64,000 nucleotides of DNA. It comes from Sambucus nigra (Eukaryota; Streptophyta; Magnoliopsida; Dipsacales; Adoxaceae). Shown here in pieces: positions 45,370 through 57,701 of this stretch; within the stretch, counting starts at the first letter, position 1; every line of letters starts with the position of its first letter. The DNA lies in the NCBI GenBank assembly GCA_949130495.1, contig OX422211.1, positions 332,538,504-332,602,503 on the forward strand, in the 5' to 3' direction. The position numbers and the translations under genes are program-made. Below the pieces are notes generated by a model. It searched no databases. It was not told the origin of the DNA and saw only the letters and a list, made by a program, of their open reading frames with translations.

Positions 45370-47280
45370 TATTACCTCTTTAAACGCTTCTATTAAGGTC
45401 TTTTTTCTCGGGGGATCTATCATGACGTGCCTTGGTTCGAGTTTCTTGACGAGTCAGAGCCTTTCTCTTTTCTTTTTGAGCTTGAGTTCCCTTCTCCTCA
45501 AGTAGGTCGTCAAGCGCTGTATGTGATAATTCAAGGACATTCGAAACCTCTTAGTATGAGCCGACTTCAATAGCCTCCTAGAGCAGGCTAATGGCTGAGT
45601 TTATCCCCTGAGACTATATACATATTACCATCAAATGTGTTAGAAAATTACTTGAAGAAAATAAATCAATTTAGGAAATTTCAAATCATTTACCATTTTA
45701 TCGGAGTGATTTAACTCTGGCTTGCAAATACGATGATCGAGATTTTGAATGTATGTATGGTATCTTTCTAGGTACCAAGACATATACCCATCCACACATT
45801 CCTAAGGCATGGTCCTCACCGTAGTCGACTGTATGGCATCGAAAAGAACATGGTCCACCCAGTTAAGTTGATACCATTTCCCGATATTAAACATAACGGT
45901 GTAGAGGACCCGAGTCTTTCCCCTCTCCTTCGATATAAGGCGCATTGGTAGTCTAGGTATTGTTTGAACACAGACAGCCTGAAATAAGACCCTCTCCAAG
46001 TAATAGGGTTCATTGACATCATAACAAATAAGGATGTTGTTGTATAATGAGGCCTCCTAAAATGGGTAGGCTTCACAATTTTCAAATTTGGGATCCCATA
46101 CAACCTAAAAGTAATTACAATTGTTAACATATAAAAAAAGAGAAAAAATGTTAAAATATTGTGTTTAAAATAAATAATACTTACTTCTGAAGCTTTTAAA
46201 TCGTCCAAGGTTTCCCCTAGTGTCCTGCACAATCTGCTTCGTGACATCCCCAACTTCTTAACCCTCCCCTTGCCCATATTCATTATCCAGTCAAAATGTA
46301 AAACATAAATAGACTTGCATTCCTCCAAAGGTTCCTCCTCAGTATAACCGATATATTTGGTAAGCCATTTGGTTTTGGTAGCCTTCTCCCCAGCTTTCCT
46401 AAAAATAGTACCGTACACTAGTTTAACAACTACCTAGATTTTAAGGAGATGGTACACATCGTTAATAGTGATGGTCATCTCATCGAACGACATATGAAAT
46501 AAATTCATCTCTGATTTCCACCGTTCCTTGAATGCCAACATTGATGCGTAGTCGATGTACCGATAGGATCGTTTAATCATACCCCAAAGACCCGAGTTCT
46601 TCACCAATTCAATAGCCCGTTCATCTTCCTTATCTATGTCCCACTCGATAAATTTTTTATAGTGGTACACACACTTCATTTTCCCCCTCTCCTCATCTCG
46701 ATTCCATATCGAATAAGGGATATGGTCATGAATTTTTTTGAGCAATTCGGGGTTATTTGGCATGCACCCCTTAAGCGGTTGCGAACTCATGTGGCTTATT
46801 TTTTTTCGTTATTTATTCTGGGCCGCTTTAGTGGATGGTTAAATTTCATCTTTTGATTAAGAAGACTCATCCGTATCATCTTTGGGGTTCTCTCCTTCTT
46901 TGTCTCCTTCTACCTCGCCTTTTTCCTCTCTTATCTCTTCTCTTTCTTCCTCTCTTTCTTCCTCCCTTAATTTTTATCCTTCTTTTTCTTCATCTTCATC
47001 TTCACCTGCCTCTGGAACCTCCCCCGCTTTTCTCGCACTCCCTTCACCAACCGTTAGTAAATCACTAATAACCTACTCAACAACTTATTCAATTGACTGC
47101 TGTATACCTGCTTCACCAATCGTTAGTAAACCACCTACTACTTGGTCGACTACTTTATCTAATGACTACATAGGAGAATATCCTTTGCTCTCTCCACTGG
47201 CATTATCACTAGACGAGGACGGTATAGGTGGTTTACCCCCTCCAACCTCCTCTTTCACTCTGAAGTGGTAGGAGGATTTC
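45370..47280 (-). pseudogene. plant mobile domain (PMD) gene of element H
   Basis: On the - strand an acidic N-terminal part (about 47270-46860; AGEDEDEEKEG) leads to the PMD. RYIDYASMLAFKERW and FHMSFDEMTITINDVYHLL (46550-46440) match the 'RW..ET.TFH.P.GEMTITL.DV' core. ERVLFQAVCVQTIPRLPM (about 46000) and ECVDGYMSWYL (about 45800) match the C-terminal PMD block. The tail (45560-45380) is Lys/Arg/Glu-rich: LDDLLEEKGTQAQKEKRKA. Stops and frameshifts occur, and AT-rich gaps at 46120-46180 and 45610-45690 look like introns. It faces the transposase gene tail to tail. PMDs in MULEs are known; their job is not. Confidence 0.78.
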
Positions 47281-47666
47281 TACTTTTTCCCATTTAAATG
47301 ACCTACATAAGAAATTAACAAAATTATATTATGAAATGAACATCAAATTAACAAGTTCATACTAACAAAGAATTAATAAATATATAGCCACATTTATATT
47401 ACAAAATCATATATACATACATACATACATACATACATACATACATACATACATACATACATACATACATACATACATACATACATCATATAAAAACTTG
47501 CAAGAATTTATCTAAACAGTGCAATTGAACTATATACATAGCAAGATTTATATAACAAAATCATATATACATGCATATACACATACATACATCATGTTAA
47601 AACTTGCAAGAATTTATCTAAACAATGCAATTGAAATATATACATAGCCACATTTACATAACAAAG

Positions 47667-47728
<62 letters not shown>

Positions 47729-47819
47729 CATGAAATATGCTAATAACTGTTTGTATACATATGTTATTAATTACTCATTTATAATTGAAATATGAAATAT
47801 GTTGGTACATACGGGTAGG
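47281..47819. repeat. microsatellite-rich 3' part of H
   Basis: (CATA)n at 47413-47487, (AT)n at 47669-47724, and two copies of an acttgcaagaatttatctaaaca block (47495, 47600). No gene was found. Confidence 0.75.
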
Positions 47820-48000
47820 TAGTGGCCGTGAAAAACCACCACGGTTGAAAGAGGCCGTGAAAAACAACAAAACAGTGGAATATGGTTGTGACAACACCGT
47901 AAACGGTGTCAATTGGCCGTATTGGTGATACCACGATGAGAAGCGACCGTGAAATTATGTCACCTTCGGTGACGAGATATCGTGCTGTAGAGTCTGCAAC
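47820..48000. repeat. right subterminal repeat cluster of H
   Basis: CCGTG and its complement alternate in short inverted pairs (tggccgtgaaaaa, accacggttg, caccgtaaacggtg, gtcaccttcggtgac). It mirrors the ACGGT-rich cluster at 25890-26100 near the other end, as expected for transposase-binding subterminal repeats (inference). Confidence 0.5.
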
Positions 48001-48632
48001 ATTTTTTTTTCTTTTTCAATTTTAAAACCCTAGCTTGTTTTTATAACTTTTTAAGCAATATATTGCCAATGTTAATATTATGGTTTAATTTAGGATAGTT
48101 AAATGGGTTAATAATGGGGTTTTTATATATAGTTTGCATGATATGATTTAATACAAAAATGCGATCATATATGTGATATAAGATAGTAATGAGAGTAAGT
48201 TTTAAAGGTGTAACATATCATAATTGAAGCTTAAGGGTAAGTTGTAAAGTTGGAGAGAAAATGGGAGTAAGTTAAAAGATTGAAAGGTGAGTTGAAAGGT
48301 TTGGTAGGGAAGTTAGAGTGAGAGATGAAATAGAAAAAGTGAGGTTTAAAATTTCTTGGGTTTTTATATGAGACAACACTAATGTGGTGTTGGGTGTTTT
48401 GTAGAAAAAGGGTGTTTTGAATAAATTTTTGGGGAAAGTACTCTTTGATTCCTCACAAACTAATTTTAAGCACTAAATGAATTTTACAAGTTTTAAACAC
48501 TTAGGCCCACTAATTCTCTTCTTGTAAAACTCCACGCTAGTGGCATAACAAGTGGACCTAACAGTAAATTGTCTTTAAATGTTTAAAAATTGTCAAGAAG
48601 GGACCTAATTGTTAATTGTCCTAAATTGTTTT
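48001..48632. other. right non-coding end of H
   Basis: AT-rich and non-coding. It includes ggtgttgggtgttttgtag..ggtgttttgaataaa (48387-48425), weakly inverted relative to 25420-25445. Confidence 0.4.
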
Positions 48633-48651
48633 GGTGGATATATCAGGACCC
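48633..48651. repeat. right terminal inverted repeat of H
   Basis: GGTGGATATATCAGGACCC, the inverted partner of 25400-25418 with two mismatches. It is followed directly by the ATATTTTA duplication and LINE L sequence. Confidence 0.65.
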
Positions 48652-49197
48652 ATATTTTAACTGTTAGTGCTTTAAGAAATGTTAGGTGGAGCTATGAGGA
48701 ATACTGGGATATTCAGAGGGATAAAACCTTTAGAAGAAGAAATTTTGGATCTTTTAATTAGAGCATATAATTTCACAACAAAAGTTCATTAGCTTTAGAA
48801 AATACTATTTACTATTACCGGGAGGAAGGAATAATCACATATTCAGGATTATACATAATGATCCAGATGACTTTTTATAAAAATTGAAAAATATGTTTAG
48901 AAAATAACATGAAAATGGAGGAAAATTAAAAGAAATATAGAGAATAGGGAAACAAGCTAGGGGTGGGGGATCTCATAAAATGTCGCATCAATCTCACATG
49001 AAAATCCACAATTAGAAAGAGATGATAGATTCCACATCAAGCAAGGGGAAAGGGGAACTATTACAGACCATTACTCAGACAATTAGATCTGAGATAATAA
49101 AAGAAGATAGGGGATTTGGCCATTTGTTATTCCTACTTGGATGGTCTTGATCTAATTTGTGTCTAATTGTAATATTTTTTTACTTAATACATTTACA
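48652..49197 (+). pseudogene. LINE L, right half (end of zf-RVT and 3' end)
   Basis: Continues the zf-RVT reading from 25399 with the 'HLYF-NC' Cys. GILGYSEG follows, then a segment equivalent to the 'W.ERN.RIF' block (YYLPGGRNNHIFRIIHNDPDDF). It ends in an AT-rich 3' part. No RNase H domain was seen. A run of 17 C (49198-49214) follows. Confidence 0.65.
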
Positions 49198-50780
49198 CCC
49201 CCCCCCCCCCCCCCAAGAAAAAAGAAACAACAAAAGTTGAAGTTGGGATATCTTCTTGCTTTTTTTAAAAATTTAAAATGGAACCCTTTAAATATATTTT
49301 GGCAAAACTAACCTCATATGTGATAAATATGGCCAAGATTTTATTTGAAAATTTAATAGCATAAGTAAGGGCAAAGTTTAATAAGTTCGGTGGTATAGAG
49401 TCATGTAGTATTTGTAGTTAAAGACTTAAAGAGGGGTGAGGTGTTAATATAAATAATGGTTTTTTTAAAAACTTTTTTTGACATGAGTGAAAAATACCTG
49501 GTGTAAAACATGTTGAACGATTAGCCCATGTGCGACACTTTTTAATGGGAGGCCCAAGTATTTTTTTTTCCGGATAAATTTGCCCTTGATATCTGTTTTG
49601 TCTTTTTGTAAGTAAAATTTAAAATTTAATATCTCCAAAAGCATAAGTCCTTTTGAGATGAAATTTATACATTTGGAAAGGGCTCGACGAGATTTATCAT
49701 AAGAGATTTATTAATGCTATTTGATTTTGAAGTTTAAAGTTTCCTATTTCGTAGTGCAATTTTTGACATATTTTTCTAAGTGTGAAAGTTTGTAATGGTA
49801 TTTTGTAGTGATAAATTGAATTGTGAATTCATAATGCTATTTAACAATGAGAAATTTCAATTTTCACTAAAATTTTGTAGATATACGTGTTCATTTTTTC
49901 TTGATCTACTATTTTTCAAATTATTATGTTAATATTTATCATTTGAGTGTAATTTAGATGCAAATTTTGAAGAAAAAATTTAATTTGTAATTTCACACTA
50001 AGAAATTGCAATGTGAATTTGTTATTGCACCGTGTCCTCACGAGAGAGCCACCAGAAGGTCAAAGGAATCACGGGTTGTCAACAAAGATTCGTCGGAGCA
50101 TCATCGGGGAGTCTTTGAAAATATAATGCACGAGGTTTAATGGAGAGTGGTCGAATTTGTAGAACGAGTTGAGTTGGAGAGAGAAAATGAATTAATGGTG
50201 CATTTATTATGATGAATGGTATTTTATTCTAGTCCAAGAGACTTTATCCCTGCCATTAAATATGTTTTATCCTTAGGTTGAGTTTTTCATATGTTTGTTA
50301 ACATGGAAATGAGTGAACACCTCTTTTTTTAAGAATTAAGGTAGGGTAGATTTCAAGAGGTAAAATTAACTGTGATACTAATTACTAATTTAGTTTGAGT
50401 GAGTATTTTTTTAAGATAAATTAGAACTTCAAAATAGACTGAATTTAAACTGAAGAAAGTATTTTGGGCTAAGTAGTAGAGAATTACTTACTGACATGAT
50501 GAATAACTTGCAAGCAATTTTATGTTAATTTATCTTTGATTATTCTCTGTGTTAACCCCTTATTTTAATATATTTATACAGAAATAAATTTCTTGGTACA
50601 AATTTTGAAAATACAAATAAGGAACAAATAATATTTGTGAAGGCCTTCGAGCATGGCAAATATATTCTTCCTTTATAAATTCGTTACTAAAATATTACTT
50701 CATTGATTCATCGTGTTAATTTTACATTTTTTCACCTTAAAATATAAAAAATGATATTAGATTAACATTTTGATAAATAA
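49198..50780. other. AT-rich DNA without recognised gene
   Basis: Starts with a 17-base poly-C run (49198-49214). Translation on both strands gives only short, biased frames. I recognise no repeat family, RNA gene or coding domain. Confidence 0.5.
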
Positions 50781-50789
50781 TTTACGTAA

Positions 50790-51560
50790 ACGAATCATAT
50801 TCATTATCATCCTTGCCTTTATCCCATCACTTAGGGTCAACCACATGGATTCTTCTTTCCCATTTATTTTATATTATAAAAAATGTTATCAACTAAAATT
50901 ATTTTTTTAAGATCTCTCCTAATAATGTTTTCCCAAGATTGTTTTGGACGACCCTTTCTCTTTTACCGTATATTTCAATTGATCTTCCTTTACTTATTGA
51001 TGCATCCAATGGCCTACGCAATACATGTTCATACCATCTAAGTTTACTTTCTTTAATCCTATCACTAATGGGAGTTACTCATAACTTTTCTCTAATATAT
51101 TGATTTATATTATTATCCTTCTGAGTAAACCCAATTATCAATCGAAGCATCCTTATCTTGCTAACATGGATACTTTGCACATGTTTTTTCTTTATGGGCC
51201 GACACCCTGCTTCATAAGGGAGTTGTCCTAATGAGTATTCTATAAAACTTTTCTTCTAATCTACGAGATTTCCTTTTATCACATAAGATACCATTCGTTT
51301 ATCTCCATTTCATCCATCTTGATGCTATTCAACTTGTACATCCTTATTAATTTTGTCATCACTTTGCATCATAGAACTTAGATAAGAATTTTTTTTATTT
51401 TGAGTTATAACATTTTCTTCAATTATTACCATTATGTTATCATATGAAAAGTTATTAAATTTACATTCCATATACTCATTTTTAGTCCCTTAGATTATAT
51501 GTCATTACTTTAAGGTTCCACTCCCATAACTAAAGCCTTATTTGAAATGTGTACTACAAC
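50790..51560 (-). pseudogene. RTE-type LINE reverse transcriptase, C-terminal fragment
   Basis: On the - strand the order is a GLKMSIWNVN-like start, YLSSMMQSDDKINKDV, then KMLRLIIGFTQKD, INQYIREKLRVTPISD, KESKLRWYEHVLRRPLDA, and KRERGRPKQSWENIIRRDL. The 'ML.WM.G.T..D.I.N..IREK..V.PI..K..E..LRW.GHV.RRP' and 'GRPK.TW..VI..DL' blocks are diagnostic of plant RTE LINEs. The catalytic core lies outside the fragment. Frameshifts are present throughout. Confidence 0.82.
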
Positions 51561-52031
51561 TAAATTTTACCCAAACAAAATACACTATGGGGCATCTTCT
51601 TGTATATCCTTAGTAATTCGATTCAAAACTAGAATAAATATGTTGAGATTTAAGGCCAATCCTTGGTGTAAACCTGATTATGTTTTGCATACCGAAATGG
51701 AAAATAACCAATTAAAACTATTTTCAAATTTTAATCGAGATAAAAGAAAATCACACCTAGAAGTCTGTAAAAATATTTAGAAATGATTGATCATACACTT
51801 CATATTCTAATCGTTTTAATAATATTAGTAATAAATCACGTGGAAAAAAAAATTCAGCACATAACACCGAATGTACTAGTATAAAAACCCATTAACGAAA
51901 AAAAAATATGTTAAATGAAATAATCTCACTAATAGGTTGGTAAAGACTAATAGGGTGGATAAACGTCTTATACTCCTTTTGCGGTAACTTACATCTCGTC
52001 ATTTTCCCACCAATCTTTAGAAAGTTGGAGA
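51561..52031. other. AT-rich spacer
   Basis: It may contain more decayed RTE sequence. No supportable feature was found. Confidence 0.4.
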
Positions 52032-52520
<489 letters not shown>

Positions 52521-52581
52521 AACATTTTTATTAGAATGTTAATATTTGACTAAAAAAATGTCTAGACTTAATTGTAATGTG

Positions 52582-55500
52582 TTTTTTTTCAGTGGAAGAG
52601 GATATTAATCACTTAAATCTATTAAACTAAGGAGAAACAACATATCCTAGGTGGCCTTACAAAGCATGAAAGAAATCTTAAACCAACAAAACCTTAATTC
52701 TTACAAAATTGAAGAAATCTAATACTAGGAAGACCCAATCTATCCATATTAAAGACACCTTTGATCAATTGAGGGAGTTCCAAAAAATTATCAAAGCACT
52801 TAGATTGACTAGAAGTTGATGCCAAATTTGCAAGAGCATCTACTATATTATTCCTTTGTCTCCATATACGAATTGAATATGATTTTTATTCATCAGTGAC
52901 ACAATCTCCTTAATATGAATTTTAGAAGTCCATGGAGGATTCCATTATCCAATAATGATGTTGAGGATTGCCTTCGAATTAGTTTCTAACCATACCTTTG
53001 TATAACCAAACTTACTACACCACTGCATACCTATTTTGATATATAATATTTCAGCCATTAAATTGGTATTATGACCATTAAACTCAGAAAAAGCCGATTT
53101 TAACCCCCCTTGATCTCCTCTGATTATCCCCCTATGCCGCTAACAGCTGGATTTCCCCTACTAGAACTATTAACATTAAGCTTTACTAAGCCATTGGGAG
53201 GACTATACCATCTAGTAATGAAGAATTTTGGAGGCTTGATCTTCACCTTGATTTGAAATTCTTCCAAGAGATTTTTGTTCATCTTTCTTATAGGACTGTA
53301 AAAAACGTTTTGAGAAGCAATGCTTGAAATAGTGTGAATTACTTGGTTGATAATATCTTCATAAATCATCTCCACACCTTCATAGAGACTTTATCACCTT
53401 GACTTCCATATTTATCACAATATCACCAATGGTAACAACTGGTGAATAAACTTCAAATAATCCCATCTAGAATTAGCTAACCACGAGGACATTAACATCG
53501 ACTTGATGGAATTAAATGAATGTATCACTTCAACCTTGTTTAAGAAATGAGTCCAAATATTTTCAGCCAATTTACTAACCAAGAACAGATGTTGCATAGT
53601 TTCTTCCTGATTATTACAACACTAACATCTAGAACAAGCTAGAATCCCAATCCTTTGTATATTATCATTAGTAGGTATAACTGCTTGAAAGATCTCCCCC
53701 AAAAAATAGAAATTTTGCTGGAATATGTGTTTACCATAACATTTTCCAAAAAATTATTTCCACTCTAGAACTTATGAAGAAATGACATGCAAGTTTCAAT
53801 GAAAATTCTCCATCAGTTGAAGGACTCCCCACAACTTCATCACCCATTGAAACAGTCTTTTCTATCACCTTTGCTTGAACTTTCCTAATTCTCTTAATAA
53901 CATGAGAGCCATTAGTGCCATTTTCCATAGGCTTCTTATACTTATTTCTAAAAGTAGCCCATATACATTTGGAGTTATTGATTCTTTAAGCAATCTTAAT
54001 GGAAAAATCTTTGTTAATATCATTTAAATCCCTCACACCTAGCCATCCTTCACCATTTGGCAAACATAGATTATCCCATCTCACTTAAACTTTCTTATCT
54101 TGCCTTATTCCATCAGATCCCCAAAATAACTTATTGAAAATGGCCTGAATTCTACTGATTATAGATTTAGGAGGATTAAGAGAAGTAAGGGTATAGATAG
54201 GTATTGAATCCAACACATGTTTGATCAAAATCTGTCTACATACTGATGATAGATAACTTGTTTTCCATCCCAAGAACTTAATTCTAATCTTATTAGTTAG
54301 CTCAGTAAAATATCTTATCTTATTTCTCCTAATAAATAAGGGGCAACTAAGGTAAGTAATAGGCATCTTTTTTAAAAGTAAACCCCAAACAACATGCTAT
54401 ACCATTCCTTCTAGAGAGTGAAACTGACTTAGCAATTGAAAAGAAACTTTTATTCGTGGCAATAAACTGGCCAAAGGTGTTCTCATATTTAGAAAGAAAG
54501 GCCATAAGATTTTGGAGACTCCTGTTTTTCCCATTAACAAACAAGATTATTTCATCAGTAAAACTCAAATGAGTTATTAATCTACTACCTGGAAGATGAG
54601 AGAAAGGACCAATCTTCTTAGTTAGAACCAAGTTGTCTAAACCTCCACTTAACACCTCTGCTAGGATCATAAAAAGAGAAGGAGATATTTAATCTCCTTG
54701 CTTGATACCTCTGGATGAATGAAAGAACGTTGTTGGTTTACCATTAATTAAAATAGAAAAGTAGTTATTTGAAAGCAACCTCCAAATGAAATCTATAAAT
54801 AAATCAATGAATCTAAATTTTCTAAGAACTTTAATTAGGAATAACCTGGGCACTCGATCATAGGCTTTCTCCATATCCCACTTTCTAAGCACATTTATTC
54901 CATGGCCTTTTTTTATTCGAAAGGTTTACCATCTAATGAGCCAAGAGAATATTATCTTGTATATTCTATCTTTGATGAATCCACTTTGGTTTTGGGATAT
55001 AATAAAAGACAAAACATGGGATAAACTTGTATTCAGGATTTTGGCCAGTATTTTAAGGGAAAAGTTGCCTAGGCTTATAGGCTTAAAGTGTGAACATTTA
55101 GTTAGAATTTTTAATTTGGTGACCAAGACAATATTATTAGATGACTAGTTCCTAAGAATTAACTAACCAATAAAGAAAGATTGAATTGCTTTTACAAAAT
55201 TCTCCTTGATTAAATCCCAACACTTTGCATAGAATGCTCCAGAGAATCCATCAGGTCCGAGGCTGCTATCTTCATTCTGACTTTTAATGGAAAAAAAAAT
55301 CTAATCTCTAATAGGAATACTGGACAAAATTTCATTCATATCACCAGTCATCAATTTAGGGATCACCTCAAGCATATCATCCTCTGAATCCACCTGTTCA
55401 TCAATCCATCTCTCAATATAATGATTAACAAAAATCTTTTCAATATCATCTCAAATGTCCCTCCATTTATTATGATCATATTTGATTTTCAATATATCTA

Positions 55501-56279
55501 ACCTAATTTTACTAGCTTTCATAGCTGAATGGAAAAAATTGGTGTTAGAGTCTCTTTCATTGATCCGTTTGATTTTGGATTTATACTTCTAGAATATCTC
55601 TTTCTACTTCAAGGCATTATTCAAACAATTTTTGGTATTCTATAGATTTAATCTATTGTTAGGGCTAGGATTAGATTCAAAATCATTTTTCAAAACTAAA
55701 AATTTATCTTCAAGATCTATAGTATTTTGAAATACATTCTTGAAAGATTCTTTGTTCCATGCCTTGGGATCAACTTTTAATCTTCTAAGCTTAACCGAGA
55801 AGGCAACTGTAGGACCTGTTATAACTAGGAATGAACAAGATTTGGTAAGTGTGTTGCTAAATTGACTATGTCCAAACCACATTTTTCGGAAAATAAAAGG
55901 TTTATGGTGAGCATCCAATTGATTTTGAATGGACAAACGGAGAGGTGAGTGGCCACTGTAAAGTTTTGACAAATGAGAGATAAAACAATTTGGATACTCA
56001 TTGGACCAGTTAAAATTGCAAAGAGCTCTATCTAATCTAGCGCAAATCGCATCTTCTTCAATTCTATAATTACTACATGTGAACCTTGTACATTGGTAAC
56101 CCATATAAAAAAGGCCACAAGAATTATGAAGAACCTTCCACATAACAGGTAAACAATACTTCTTGATAATCCTTTTGATTCTCTTATTGGTAGGATTATT
56201 AGCCACTCTTTTATCATTCCATCTTAGAAAATTAATCACTGAGAATTTTGGCAAGTAAATTTATTGTTACCTTTAACCT
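52582..56279 (-). pseudogene. LINE G: endonuclease, reverse transcriptase, zf-RVT, RNase H (3' part)
   Basis: Reads leftward. The endonuclease C-terminus is near 56050-55900 (ARLDRALCNFNWSNEYPN; LYSGHSPLRLSI, where SDH is usual). RT spans about 55150-54100: FKPISLGNFSLKILAKIL, WDMEKAYDRVPRLFLIKV, SSRGIKQGD and HLSFTDEIILF, where the catalytic FADD reads FTDE (54551-54562). PLFIRRNKIRYFTELTNKI and FLGWKTSYLSSVCRQILIK follow, then zf-RVT remains (53800-53400). RNase H (53190-52800) has LNVNSSSRGNP and LETNSKA, with Asp changed to Asn at two active-site positions. The end is GVFNMDRLGLPSIR, 3' UTR and an 8-base poly-A (T run 52582-52589). Many stops are present. Confidence 0.88.
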
Positions 56280-57359
56280 TGTAAGAACAATTTTGTTCAT
56301 AGCTTCGGCTAGTATGCAGTTTGGCATATCCCATTACACTTCGACTTGAGACATCATGAAGAACCGAATCCTCATAATCTCCAACATGTAAGGATCTCCA
56401 CATTATGAAGGTATCATACTATTGAGGGGTTTAATTTATTCCTTAAATTTATTTTGGGATATTGTATTTTATTAAAATGAACAGGAATTATTTTATTTCA
56501 TATGAGGCTGGATTTTTTATTTAAAAAAATATTTTCGCTCCCTTTCGTTCTAAATGAGATGGAGATCTCATTTGAACGAGCCAACAATCTCGTTCGATGC
56601 TTCATCATATGGACTTTTTCAAACAAACCTTGAACGAAGGCGTACTATTTTTCTTCGTTAAAACCTCGTTCGAACGAGACTTAAATGTCATTAAAACGAC
56701 ACCGCGCTGCCTCGATTTTTGTGTTCGCCTATAAAAACTTATTTTATCTTTTAGTTTCGTGGAACTTTTTCTAAAAACAGATTATGCATATCATTTGTAA
56801 AAGGTTTTAAACTTTTGAGTTTAGAAAACTCCTATTAATTCACAAAACACATCCCCAAAGTATATTGTGTGAATCGTTTGAACCCTAGATAGTTTGTATC
56901 ATCGCATACACAATACTTGTGGAGAAGATCATCTTTACTGCTGAAACTTGTGTGTTCCCAAGGGAACTCACTGCTGAAGACAACGATTGAGGCTGAAGGG
57001 AGGAGTGAGGTCCATTGTGATTCTTGCGAGGATAATTACTGAAGGGAGGAATAAGGTCCGTGTAGTTCTTGAGGGAATCATGGCAGAAGAAGGGGTGCGG
57101 TTTTGTGATCCATGAGAGGATCATAGTAGATTCACGTGTAATTTGTAAGTTACGATTAACGAAGTAAGTGAATAAAAGGTTTTACTCGAAAGGGATTTTT
57201 TTCCTGAAATATGGTCTTTTATGGTGTGATTGCATTCTTTAATTGATTGATGTCTTGAATCACCTAGCTTCTTATTTTAGGGTTGAAATGAATTAAAACT
57301 TGTTAAAGGGTTGACATTTAATTAAATAAGTTACACCACTGGAATATTGCGCACTCTCA
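56280..57359 (+). repeat. 5' LTR of element E
   Basis: From TGTAAGAACAATTTTG to GCGCACTCTCA. TATA box CTATAAAAA at 56729-56737, preceded by TCGTTCGAACGAG palindromes as in LTR F. Confidence 0.85.
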
Positions 57360-57701
57360 ATTATGGGGGAGATTTTACATGAGTTTGGTTTATGGGGAAC
57401 AACACTTATGTGTTTTGATTTTATATTTCAAACTCGATGCATCACAGGGTATTTGCTTTGTTTCATGTGTGTAGGTACATTTGAAGATAATATTCATTAT
57501 ACACTCGATGAAGTCAAAGTACAAAAAGGAAGAACATGAAAAAGTGAAGATTTGAAGACATCTTTTTGACGACATTTTTATCTTGTGCCTGTCCATTCTA
57601 GGGTTAGGAGGGTATTAGGATAATTTTTTGTTTTAGGGGATTTTTATGTAATTTTGATTTCGAATTTTATGTTTTTATCGGATTAGCCAAAGGAGGAGAT
57701 A
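57360..57701 (+). promoter_or_regulatory. internal remnant of E with two polypurine tracts
   Basis: TTATGGGGGAGATT starts 2 bp after the LTR; GCCAAAGGAGGAGATA (57686-57701) abuts the 3' LTR. The first corresponds to the post-pol G tract of elements K and F, so everything from PBS through env-like ORF is gone. Confidence 0.7.

Larger units (their letters stand above)
25400..48651 (+). mobile_element. Mutator-like element H (MULE with OTU protease and antisense PMD gene)
   Basis: Ends are CGGTCCTGATATTTCCACC (25400-25418) and its inverted partner at 48633-48651 (17 of 19 bases). Both are flanked directly by ATATTTTA (25392-25399 and 48652-48659), a target duplication in the usual 8-10 bp range of MULEs. 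LINE L coding resumes across the join. Without the nested element B it is about 8.8 kb. Contents: transposase and OTU-like protease on +, a 122-bp array, and a PMD gene on -. A shorter inverted similarity (atccaaaacacc 25430/attcaaaacacc near 48418) lies inside the ends. Confidence 0.72.

Noticed and set aside
46835..47271. + strand Ser/Pro/Leu-rich open frames
   Set aside because: Mirror of the Glu/Lys/Asp-rich N-terminal part of the antisense PMD gene.
25411..48437. Alternative MULE ends at tttccaccc../..ggggaaa
   Set aside because: Inverted similarity exists, but no target duplication lies beside it, whereas the ends at 25400/48651 have both a duplication and LINE continuity.
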